Shown here: piece after piece, positions 21,761-31,292 of the stretch | Numbering within the stretch: position 1 is the stretch's first letter | Layout of the letters: every line of letters begins with the position of its first letter | NCBI RefSeq assembly: GCF_000003815.2 | Contig: NC_049982.1 | Coordinates: 33,277,494 to 33,323,736, forward strand | Source: Branchiostoma floridae | Lineage: Eukaryota; Chordata; Leptocardii; Amphioxiformes; Branchiostomatidae | Direction of reading: 5' to 3' | DNA: 46,243 nt | Position numbers and translations under genes: made by a program | The notes under the pieces: model-generated | What the model was told of the DNA's origin: nothing | Database searches by the model: none | The model's input: only the letters and a program-made list of their open reading frames with translations

Positions 21761-22919
21761 TAACCGTGCAAAAATACACAATTACTCATCACATAAGTTG
21801 CATGAATAAAAAAGACACATATTTAACGAGTGTGTGATTTCATACTTTATTTATTCAACGAGAATGAGTGTTTTTATTTTCTTAAAAAAAAAGTATTTTC
21901 CCATGCTGCTTGTGAAATCCCAAGCGAGTCACAACAAGCTTTTAAGAAGCGTCGGTTTTCGGTTATTTGTTACAAAGGGCCTTTCTATGGAAGTGCAAAC
22001 ATCGATTCAGAATTATGACCGTCAAAGACAGGATGGACGACAATCTGAGCACAGAGCAATTTATAGAAACTGTGGGCATGTTTTTTTTTCTTTTTGTCGG
22101 CGTCTTGATCCCAAGCCAAGCTCGTCAAGAACAAAGGAAAAATATGGCGACCGATGTTTCAGATGTGTTTTGATTTGAAAATCTGCGATGTTTCAGACAT
22201 CATTGGGGAACTGATGATAATAATAGATAGGAATGAAGTTAAAAGAATGTTTAGCTTTTGTATGATCCTTGATACACACGCGACGGCAGCTAGTTCTCCC
22301 AAGACAACTACGTTCGCTGCAAATGATTGACCATCTAAGTCCGATACGACACACAACGTACTTTCAGATCAAAGGCCGGCCGCGGCACTACCCGAATCGT
22401 CAAGTGGATTTTATCAAAATTGCTTGATTGATTGTAACACTACTTTCATTCTAGGAATTCTTCTAGGAATTCTGTTTGACTGAGAATAATGAGGATAGAT
22501 AATACTAGTGCCTCCTTGCTGAGAGCGTTGCGTACGGAGTCACGTAATCATGAAAGATGACTGTTATGAAGTATCAAGTATCTGTTTTTCCGGCCTTGAA
22601 AACATATGTTGGACTTATCTTAGAAACATACACACCCACACACAACCGTTCCAACATGACATAACTCAAAAGTTCAAAACATAATCTTCTTGGCAAATGT
22701 AATGAAGATATTTATTTTGAAGACATTTATTGGGCAAATATATACAACTTGTTTACGTTACAACAACAAAATGTTTTACAGACACATATCTAACTGGCTG
22801 ACGTCGTAACTTATTTAAAAAAATATTCTGCAAAAATAACAATAACTAAAAACTATATATAACTAGCTAACATTAGTTAACAAATAATGACTAACTACCA
22901 ACTACTGCAACATGTTTTC
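21761..22919. other. Intergenic and 3' flank of gene D
   Basis: A small plus ORF at 22017-22173 has a hydrophobic stretch (FFFLFVGVLIP) but no other support. The rest is AT-rich with AATAAA signals for gene D. Confidence 0.4.
22726..22731 (-). terminator. AATAAA polyadenylation signal for gene D
   Basis: Minus-strand AATAAA about 190 nt after the stop at 22920. A second copy lies at 22716-22711. Confidence 0.6.
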
Positions 22920-25900
22920 TTACAGACCATAAGCCTTGACGTACTTCTTGTACTCCTTAACAAGTGCCCCCCTGTCATGCACCCTGATCTTCCCCCCCCT
23001 CAACTTGTCAACTGGGAATCCCACGGCTATAACAAAGCGTTGTTCCATAGTTTCTTTTTTGTCCTTCGCGGGCGGCTTGTACAGACCTGAGCCTACATAA
23101 TCGTTGAAAGCTACCTTGACCCTCTTACCCCCCAACACCTTCTTGACTGTCCCCACGTACATCCCCTCCTTATAAGCTACCGCTACCAGGTCTTCGGCCT
23201 TCAGTGGCTTGGGTGGGTAGTTTGTGTTTGTGGGTTGGTCGACTGCCTTTCTTGCACGCTTCACACTCTTCTCAGCGGGTCCAGTCTGGTTGGCTAGCTT
23301 CCTTGGTCTCCCTCGCCCGCCGCTCTTAGTCGCTCTCAGGTCGTCTTTGGCCCAGGTGACCAGTCCACCTACCTGTAAACATTCAGTGTCAAAATCGTGT
23401 TTTTAGACTTTTACCACAAGTGCAGTAAAGTAAAAAAAAAGACTTCCCACTTGAAATCACTTGGAGAGGACAAAAAACAAAACATTTCCAGGACACTTAT
23501 CGCCCATCACTATTATGCTGTTGTCTTTGTGAACTAGCGTCTGTGCGGCGGAAAATAGTAAGCCCTTGACATGAAACTGATTATTTTAGAAAAACGATAC
23601 TACTAGAATGCGCAGAGATGACTTACCGTGCAGTCCCTCAGGAACTTCCCACCAGTTCCTCTTCTGCTCCAGGTGGACACCAGTTCCGTCTGGAAGTTCT
23701 GTGCTTCCGCCGTTTGCACGTGGTCTGTCAAGCAGACTTCCACCACGGCCTCTTCCTCAGTTGTGTCTGAAATTCAATTGAGAGTCCAAATCACCATCAT
23801 GATTTACAATATGATTACATAGCAGGTTATTGATATTTATTTATCTATTTATTGGTTTGGCTGTTCAGAACGCACAGCCAGGGCTGCCCAACTGGTTATT
23901 GATAGAGTGGGAAACCACCATGTTATGTTAACAACTTGTTCAAACGACAGAGATGCTATCTGTAATCATACTCTTACCATAAGGGTCTTGTATGATGTAT
24001 CCATTCGCCACGTGGACAGGTCCAATTAGAAGCTCCACTTTTTGTCTGTAATTGGAAAGACAGATATGAAATGTTACCAGAAGCTACCTGTGTGTGAAAG
24101 AACTTGCAAGCAATGCACGTCAAACGTGGTGGACGAAACACAGTTTATGTCAAACTGCTCTTTTTACGATCACGAAAGAAAAGAACTGTTTGAAGAGTTC
24201 ATTGTGCAATAAAGGTCTTCATTCATTAAATTGTACATGTTTTTTTTAATCTCATGGAAAGACAATGGTTGCAACGAATTTCTATCTGTTCCATGCCTCA
24301 TTTTCCAACAAAGCAAGTTATGACTAGAATTTTCTACCGGTTTAGATATTCACGAAAATAAAGTAACTTAGTACCCAATACTAAAACATACCCATGTGGA
24401 AGTGAAGAGTAGGTTGGCTGAGCTGGCGGGGTCCCTGTCACTGGAGCCGGGGTCTCCGTGGGTTGAGGCGGCTGGGTCACCGTGGGTTGAGGCGGCTGGG
24501 TCACCGTGGGTTGAGGCAGCTGGGTCACCGTGGGTTGAGCCAGCTGGGTCACCGTGGGTTGAGGCGGCTGGGTCACCGTGGGTTGAGGCGGCTGGGTCAC
24601 CGTGGGTTGAGGCGGCTGGGTCACCGTGGGTTGAGGCGGCTGGGTCACCGTGGGTTGAGGCGTCGGGGTCACAGTGGGTTGAGGCGTCGGGGTCACCGTG
24701 GGTTGAGGCGGCTGGGTCACCGTGGGTTGAGGCGGCTGGGTCACCGTGGGTTGAGGCGGCTGGGTCACCGTGGGTTGAGGCGGCTGGGTCACCGTGGGTT
24801 GAGCCGACTGGGTCACCGTGGGTTGAGCCGGCTGGGTCACTGTGGGTTGAGGCGGCGGGGTCCCGGTCACTGGAGCCAGCGGGGTGAGGTTAGCTTGTTC
24901 GGTGGTTGATCGCCGGTTGGCCTTTGTCTCTCCCATTCTTTTGTACAACCCCTTTTGGTACGTTCCTGCCGCTATCTCCTACCTAAAAGAAAACATAACA
25001 ATAAGTCACTGTGCCTACATATTATTAACAAAAAGAAGCTTTAAAAATTGTAACCAAAGGCTAATCTCATAGGATGCACAGCATGTTGTGACTACATGTT
25101 GAACCAGTATTCTGTATGTGTGCATTTATATATTTTTTTAATTTTTTATTTTTTACAACTTTTATATGCAATTTCAGGGCAAGTACTGCGATATATGTTA
25201 TGTACATCATAATAATTTGTCATGTTTTGTACAGGGTTATTAATACTAAAAAATGAACGTACCTTTTTCTCCTCTTGTTTCGGACATTGGCCACGCTCTT
25301 CCCGATTTGAAATTTGATGGCGTTGATGCCATTGTAGCTGCTTAAGGCTGGGCACCACACCAACACCTGATATCGATATAGAATAAATAAAGTTTAGTAA
25401 CGAATAACACATTTCTCTTTTTTCAAACTTCTATTTAAAAAAAACTACATTTGATTTTTTTTTTAGTCTTTTGCTTCGGATACCCAGCACTAAACGGACC
25501 AGTAAGAACGAGTAAGAAACAATAGGTGAAAAGCGCTGAATGAATTCTCTTACCTCGTTTACTGCCGATTGAAAATTGCCATCGTTAGCGCGGTCCACCC
25601 CATATTTCTGGATTACGCGGCGAATCTTGTCCTGTGGAAATAAGGCATAAACTGTCATTTTCATTGCCATAACCAAGTCAAACACTGTTTCTAATTTGTC
25701 ACGGAGCGGAACGCAAAGGAGAGCAACTTTTTGCAAACATCGAAATTTTGTTAATGTACTTACGTTGAAATAGGTTCTTCCATGTTTGAACTTCCCATCG
25801 GTTTTCAGCAAACTCTCTGCGCTGAATTGGTTGAAGGACGGAAGGTCGGTGTACGCAGTGTTCATGTAAGTGGTGAACTCAGGCGTGTCGATCCGCGGCG

Positions 25901-26168
25901 GCAAAGAAAACGCTCGGTCGTTGATGACGACATCACAGGGTTGTCTGGCGAACTGTTGGGTGAATCTACTAACAGTATTTGTGAAGTCGGAGAAAGGTGC
26001 ACGGTAGCCGCTCTCATGTGACTGGGCCCCAGTAAATGACGTATTGCCATCCCCTGGGGCGTAAGGAAGTCCATCCCAGGAACGGTCGAGCAAAGCAGAA
26101 CTCGCCACTGCGCGACCCACATCAGTGGAAAACTGTGACCTTCGGTGGTCATACTGTGTTGGGAGCAT
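22920..26168 (-). CDS. Gene D: Pro/Thr-repeat protein with AT-hook and possible Tudor-like C-terminus
   Basis: Exons: 26168-25764 (start MLPTQYDHRR), 25631-25554, 25366-25263, about 24978-24392, 24045-23978, 23766-23627 and 23372-22920 (stop TAA). Phases agree from exon 4 onward and for exons 1-2. Exon 3, read from its best acceptor, ends in phase 2 while exon 4 needs phase 0, so one junction is misjudged or exon 3 is skipped or alternative. Exon 4 encodes about 17 copies of an eight-residue PQPTVTQP repeat. Exon 7 has a GRGRPRK AT-hook, then LVAVAYKEGMYVGTVKKV and KRVKVAF, which resemble the strands of a Tudor/SH3-like barrel. A chromatin or DNA-binding role is inferred. The N-terminal exon (135 codons) is not recognised. 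Confidence 0.6.
24085..24230 (+). mobile_element. LINE 3' tail fragment
   Basis: Encodes C-K-Q-C ... FMSNCSFYDHERKELFEEF and ends with AATAAAGGTCTTCATTCATT. It is the same ending as the 34560 fragment (FISNCSFYSQERKELFKEA). It lies antisense in a gene D intron. Confidence 0.6.
24447..24860. repeat. 24-bp coding minisatellite
   Basis: About 17 units of GGCGGCTGGGTCACCGTGGG plus TTGA, with variants GCCAGC, GGCGTCGGG and GCCGACT. The period is divisible by three. The minus frame is the real one (TVTQPPQP) because exons 5-7 continue it. Confidence 0.9.
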
Positions 26169-26734
26169 GACTCAATGGCGTGTAGCTAGCAAGGAAGTCT
26201 CGAGTGGAATGACAGAATTGTACAAATTTGCTAACACTTTATTCGTTCCCCGTCCAGTGATATGCAAAAGATTTAACACCTGCTGAACGATCACAGGTTA
26301 CGAAGTGACAAATGCGCGCCGGTATTTTTTTTTTGTTTTCTATTGATCGTTTTACACATTTGACGAACAATAAAGTCTACCCGTTTCTGTTCGCCGCAGT
26401 CTCGAAGCAAAGTGTGAAAGTGAGAAATGCGAACTTTGTGGGTGGATTTACTGACAATTGACACGGCAATATCATAGCCTGGTTGGAACAATACTGCACT
26501 CAAAATAAAAAGGTTGCACTTTTTCGTCTCGCTAGGTACGCGAAGCTTACGTCGGTCTAAAACAAACAAAGATCCTTTTGTTTTACTAACGGTTTTGTCA
26601 TTCTAATATCTTTTGACAGACAAACAGACGATCGCTGGCAGTTATGCAAACAAACGCCGCTGTGTGTTTTTAATCTTCCGCTCGTTAGCTGTACATTTGA
26701 AAACAAGAATTTTCTAGAAATTTCTAGTGTCATC
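26169..26734. other. Upstream flank of gene D
   Basis: No gene seen. The segment 26677-26736 resembles 30520-30583 beyond the Hero-like element (CTTCCGCTCGTTAGCTG against CTCCCGTTCGTTAATTG). Confidence 0.4.
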
Positions 26735-26789
26735 CGGGTTCATCACTGATGATGTGTCCCTGTTCGCACTACCAGAGTGTATTCTAGAG
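26735..26789. repeat. Left flank direct repeat of the Hero-like element
   Basis: CCGGGTTCATCACTGATGAT through TATTCTAGAG, matching 30400-30455. Confidence 0.8.
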
Positions 26790-27067
26790 TTTTCAGTCTG
26801 GCTCAGCCAGTGACCGCCGGGAAAGTCCGGCTGACTACCACGAATAGGGTGGTGACAGCTGGATAGACAGACGACAGCTCGGAAAGACGGCATTGGGGCA
26901 GTATGGGTTGGCACCCCTAACTGCATCTCCCCTAGGAGAGCATCCCGCAACACGCTACAAAGAACCACAAAGAGCAATACCCCCAGGGATGCCCGAGAGG
27001 GGGGGAGGATGAGCATCCCATTCGGACGGTCCAATCGGTATTGACCCCAGCAAACGGAGAATCGACA

Positions 27068-30000
27068 ATGAATGCAGTCTGTGTGTGTGGCAAGGTATGT
27101 AAGAACCAGAGAGGTTTGAGAATCCACCAAACAAAGATGGCCTGCTTAAGGAGGGTGCAGGCGGAGCACCGCTCAGGGGCTGTGGCAACCACTGTAGAAC
27201 CAGTGTTGTCAGCATCAGCCCCTGGTCAGACGGAGGAGGATCAGGGCCCGGAAGCTCCCCACAGTGCCCGGAACCTCCGCGCAACGCCTGCCCCTCCACA
27301 AGGCAGGAAGTCAGATCATCACCGAGTGAAGTGGCCAGCCGCAAACTCCAAGGAGTGGTCGCAGTTTGACGAGGACGTTGACATGATCTTGGAGTCGGTG
27401 TCAAGAGGTAGTACAGACCAAAAGCTTCAGTCCATGTGCACAGTGATTATGTCCATGGGGGCAGAACGATTTGGCACGATTGGGCAGAGGAAACCGACAG
27501 ACACAATGAAGCCAAATCGCCGGGAAGTAAAGATCCGTCAACTGAGGCAGGAGCTAAAGTCGTTGAGGCGGAGCTTTAAGGCGAGTACGTCGGGAGAGGA
27601 GAGAGCTGCTCTTGCAGAGCTCACACACCACCTTAGGGAGAAGCTTAGGACCCTCAGAAGGGCAGAGTGGCACAAGAAGAAGGGTAAAGAAAGAGCCCGG
27701 AAGCGCAGTGCTTTCATCACCAACCCTTTCGGCTTCACCAAGCGACTCCTAGGGCAGAAGAGGAGTGGGAACCTGACCTGCCCAGTCGAGGAGATCAACC
27801 TCCACCTCAGCAATACCTTCAGTGATGCCTCGAGAGATGTGGATCTTGGTCCTTGCCCTTTGCTGGTGACTTCACCTGAGCCGGAAGTGCACTTTGACAT
27901 CTCTGAACCAACTCTGAAGGAGGTCAGAGAGACAGTCAAGGCGGCGAGGTCCAGTTCGGCGCCAGGTCCCAGTGGCGTGGTATACAAGGTCTACAAACAT
28001 TGCCCACGGCTTGTGGTGCGCCTCTGGAGGATCCTAAAGGTGGTCTGGCGCAGAGGTAAAGTGGCGTCTGATTGGAGGCAAGCCGAGGGGGTTTGGATCC
28101 CAAAGGAAGAGGAGTCAAGTAAGGTAGACCAGTTCCGCTTAATTTCTCTGCTCAGTGTTGAGGGAAAGATCTTCTTCAAGATTGTGGCCCAGCGTCTAAT
28201 AAAGTACCTTCTGGACAACCAGTACATTGACACATCTGTGCAGAAGGGGGGAGTTCCTGGTGTCCCAGGATGTCTTGAACACACGGGCGTAGTGACCCAG
28301 CTCATCCGGGAGGCTAAGGAGAACAGAGGGGACTTGGCAGTCTTGTGGCTGGATCTCGCGAATGCGTATGGTTCGATCCCCCACAAGCTTGTGGAAACAG
28401 CACTGACCAGACACCATGTTCCAGAGTCAATTCAGAACCTCATCTTAGATTACTACAGCAACTTCTGGCTAAGAGCTGGCTCCAGTACAGCAACTTCAGC
28501 ATGGCAACGGTTAGAGAAGGGCATCATTACTGGATGTACGATTTCAGTGCCCCTCTTTGCACTAGCGATGAACATGATTGTTAAAGGAGCGGAAGCAGGA
28601 TGTAGGGGTCCCGTGTCTAGGTCTGGAACCAGGCAGCCGCCGATTCGAGCCTTCATGGACGATCTGACAGTGATGACTGCAACAGTCCCGGTGTGTAGAT
28701 GGCTCCTACAGGGATTAGAGCGTCTCATTACATGGGCACGGATGAGTTTCAAGCCGGCCAAGTCAAGATCTCTTGTCCTGAAGAAGGGGAAGGTGGCTGA
28801 AAGGTTCCGTTTCACCCTGGGAGGCACTCAGATTCCCACAGTGTCAGAGAAACCAGTCAAGAGTCTGGGCAAGGTGTTCAACAGTTCTCTGAAGGACATC
28901 GCTTCAGTTCAGCAGACTAGGAGTGACCTGACGACGTGGCTCGAGGGGATTGACAAGACAGGGCTACCGGGTAGCTTCAAGGCCTGGATGTTCCAGCATG
29001 GAGTCTTGCCAAGGGTACTCTGGCCTCTTCTTGTGTACGAGGTGCCGATGACCATGGTGGAGCAACTGGAGAGAACCATCAGCAGGTTCCTTCGCAAATG
29101 GTTGGGGCTCCCGAGGTCCTTAAGCAACATTGCCCTGTACGGTAGATCCACCAAGCTGCAGCTTCCCTTGAGTGGCCTGACTGAAGAGTTCAAGGTTACC
29201 CGTGCAAGAGAAGTGTTGATGTACCGGGACTCCTCAGACTCCAAGGTCTCTTCAGCCGGCATCCATGTCAGGACTGGAAGAAAATGGAAGGCGCAGGAAG
29301 CAGTGGATCAGGCAGAGGCAAGGTTGAGACACAGTGTCCTCGTGGGGTCCGTGGCAGTAGGACGGGCAGGACTGGGCAGCTGCCCAAAGCCTCGGTACGA
29401 CAAAGTCAGCGGGAAGGAGAAGCGTCTACTGATCCAGGATGAGATAAGGGCTGGGGAAGAGGAGGATCGGCGATGCAGGATGGTAGGCATGCGCAAGCAA
29501 GGTGCGTGGACTAGGTGGGAACATGCTGACTCCCGCAAGGTCACATGGCCAGAGTTGTGCAGAGCTGAGCCTTCTCGGATCAAATTTCTCATCTCTTCAG
29601 TGTACGACGTGCTTCCAAGTCCAGCTAACTTGCATGTCTGGGGCTTGGCAGAGACCCCCTCATGCCAACTCTGTCAGAGGAGAGGTACCCTTGAACACAT
29701 TCTCAGTTCTTGTCCGAAAGCACTAGGGGAAGGGAGGTACCGCTGGCGGCATGACCAGGTTCTAAGGGTGTTGGCAGACACAGTTAGCAACGCCATCCAG
29801 AGTAGCAGGAGTCAGCAACCCCCCAAGAAGTCAATTGTCTTTGTCAGGGCCGGAGAGAAAACCCGACAACAACCCACTTCCGCAGGTGGGCTTCTCTCCA
29901 CTGCTAGAGATTGGCAGCTTCTAGTCGACCTTGGGAGACAGCTCAAGTTTCCAGAACACATTGTAGCCACGTCACTTCGCCCTGACATGGTACTCGTGTC

Positions 30001-30373
30001 AGAATCCACCAGACAAGTGGTTCTGCTGGAGCTAACTGTTCCCTGGGAGGAGCGTATAAGCGAAGCCAACGAGCGGAAGAGGGCGAAGTATGCCGAACTG
30101 GTAGTACAAAGCCAGAGTAATGGGTGGAGAGCCCGGTGTGTACCAGTGGAGGTTGGTTGCCGGGGTTTCGCAGGGCAGTCTTTGGCTTATGTGTTAAAAC
30201 TCCTTGGAGTAAGAGGTTTTCGTCTTCGGAAATCCATCAGGGATATTCTAGAGGCTGCTGAGAAAGCCTCACGTTGGTTGTGGTTCCGTAGGGGGGAACC
30301 GTGGAAGCCACACGGACACAGGTCGGGGAATGATCAACCTCGGCTGGGTCGCCCGGGTGAGGGTGTATGGTGA
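27068..30373 (+). CDS. Retrotransposon polyprotein: zinc finger, reverse transcriptase, restriction-like endonuclease
   Basis: 1101 aa from the first ATG (the open frame extends a few codons upstream). The N-terminal finger is C-V-C-G-K-V-C-K-N-Q-R-G-L-R-I-H ... C, for DNA or RNA binding. RT motif A is LWLDLANAYGS, motif B is KGIITGCTISVPLF, and motif C is FMDDLTVMT with both catalytic aspartates. The C-terminal CCHC knuckle is C-Q-L-C-x7-H-x4-C. It is followed by a PD-(D/E)xK-type nuclease (RPDMVLVSE, LLELTVPWEE, KRAKYAEL). This order and the terminal nuclease fit the Hero/R4/R2 group, and the detailed motifs best recall Hero elements. It would nick its target and prime reverse transcription there. 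There is no internal stop, so it may be recently active. Confidence 0.85.
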   Translation: MNAVCVCGKVCKNQRGLRIHQTKMACLRRVQAEHRSGAVATTVEPVLSASAPGQTEEDQGPEAPHSARNLRATPAPPQGRKSDHHRVKWPAANSKEWSQFDEDVDMILESVSRGSTDQKLQSMCTVIMSMGAERFGTIGQRKPTDTMKPNRREVKIRQLRQELKSLRRSFKASTSGEERAALAELTHHLREKLRTLRRAEWHKKKGKERARKRSAFITNPFGFTKRLLGQKRSGNLTCPVEEINLHLSNTFSDASRDVDLGPCPLLVTSPEPEVHFDISEPTLKEVRETVKAARSSSAPGPSGVVYKVYKHCPRLVVRLWRILKVVWRRGKVASDWRQAEGVWIPKEEESSKVDQFRLISLLSVEGKIFFKIVAQRLIKYLLDNQYIDTSVQKGGVPGVPGCLEHTGVVTQLIREAKENRGDLAVLWLDLANAYGSIPHKLVETALTRHHVPESIQNLILDYYSNFWLRAGSSTATSAWQRLEKGIITGCTISVPLFALAMNMIVKGAEAGCRGPVSRSGTRQPPIRAFMDDLTVMTATVPVCRWLLQGLERLITWARMSFKPAKSRSLVLKKGKVAERFRFTLGGTQIPTVSEKPVKSLGKVFNSSLKDIASVQQTRSDLTTWLEGIDKTGLPGSFKAWMFQHGVLPRVLWPLLVYEVPMTMVEQLERTISRFLRKWLGLPRSLSNIALYGRSTKLQLPLSGLTEEFKVTRAREVLMYRDSSDSKVSSAGIHVRTGRKWKAQEAVDQAEARLRHSVLVGSVAVGRAGLGSCPKPRYDKVSGKEKRLLIQDEIRAGEEEDRRCRMVGMRKQGAWTRWEHADSRKVTWPELCRAEPSRIKFLISSVYDVLPSPANLHVWGLAETPSCQLCQRRGTLEHILSSCPKALGEGRYRWRHDQVLRVLADTVSNAIQSSRSQQPPKKSIVFVRAGEKTRQQPTSAGGLLSTARDWQLLVDLGRQLKFPEHIVATSLRPDMVLVSESTRQVVLLELTVPWEERISEANERKRAKYAELVVQSQSNGWRARCVPVEVGCRGFAGQSLAYVLKLLGVRGFRLRKSIRDILEAAEKASRWLWFRRGEPWKPHGHRSGNDQPRLGRPGEGVW

Positions 30374-30399
30374 TTAAAGACCCGAAACACCCAATGACC

Positions 30400-30455
30400 C
30401 CGGGTTCATCACTGATGATGTGTCCCTGTTCGCACTACCAGAGTGTATTCTAGAG
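30400..30455. repeat. Right flank direct repeat of the Hero-like element
   Basis: Matches 26735-26789 over its whole length. Confidence 0.8.
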
Positions 30456-30639
30456 CATCCTGTTGTGAACAAAACGCAAAATTTCTTGTACATACCAGCA
30501 ATGTGATGGTTTGAAATCTCCCGTTCGTTAATTGTGCATCCCCCCCACAAACATATTTTCTGGAAATTTTCAGTGCCATCCTGTGTAGTGAGTAGCGCAC
30601 ATTTTAATGTACAAACAAACATCCATATACTAGTATTTG

Positions 30640-30890
30640 CAATAGAAACGTCTGTAAAGTGTAAAGATTTGGAAAATAGCCTCCTTTTCTCAGGGCAGGT
30701 GTGCTAAGATGATGCCGTGTCTGTAAACGGTGTAAACTGTAGATTTGGAAAAGGTCTCCGTTTCTTCTCAGAGCGTAATGCGGTTAATGAGCCGTATCTG
30801 TAAAGTGTAAAATGTAAGATTTGGAAGTAAGCCTCGGGCCTGTGTGCTTGTAATAAAAGCGTATGTAAAGTGAAAAGTGTGAGGTTACAT
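30640..30890. repeat. Imperfect tandem repeat, about 3.5 units
   Basis: The word GTCTGTAAAGTGTAAAGATTT and variants recur at about 30645, 30718, 30797 and 30858, each time followed by TTTGGAAA-like sequence and CCTCC/CTCAG. The period is 60-80 bp. Non-coding. Confidence 0.6.
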
Positions 30891-31292
30891 AACCTTACGT
30901 TGAATCCCCTACAGTATTCTTCAATGTAAGATTTTCTGTAAGATTCTGAAATGTGTCTTGTTTGTCTATGTCCGGTTTCTTGCCTTATATAGAATCAATA
31001 CCAATAATTCGATCATCGTTGGGCGTTGAGCTGGAGAAGGAGTTTAGCCGGCAGAGGATTAAATTGGCCACGCTGGAGATTAGCTCGCTGCGTCGTTTCA
31101 CTGTTTGAAAATAATAAGCGATGGCCCTTCGACTGGTGGTGGCAGAACCGGTTCATTCCCATCGCTTGTTCTACTATTATGCTAATTTTACGAACAATGA
31201 CCATGATAAAGCAAGCGGAGTAGTCTGAACGTATATGTCTTATATAAGTTAAGAAACTGTTTCCGAATCACCGCATTTTATGATTCGCCGCC
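30891..31292. other. 5' flank of the TNP2-like gene
   Basis: No coding region is supported. An ATG at 31280 opens an eight-codon out-of-frame uORF overlapping the main start. Confidence 0.4.

Larger units (their letters stand above)
26735..30455 (+). mobile_element. Hero-like non-LTR retrotransposon, apparently full length
   Basis: A single long ORF (27068-30373) is bounded by near-identical direct repeats of about 55 bp at 26735-26789 and 30400-30455. The 3' UTR is very short. No poly-A tail is seen, which is usual for retrotransposons with a restriction-like endonuclease. The repeats may be a long target-site duplication or the shared 3' tail of an older copy. Confidence 0.75.

Noticed and set aside
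22017-22173. Small plus ORF with a hydrophobic stretch
   Set aside because: Short, with no homology recognised and no splice or promoter support.
24447-24860. CRISPR-like array
   Set aside because: Units are contiguous without unique spacers, in a eukaryotic coding exon.
24396-24909. Two plus-strand ORFs across the minisatellite (GSPWVEAA and RLGHRGLR repeats)
   Set aside because: They are by-products of a 24-bp period. Flanking exons support the minus frame.
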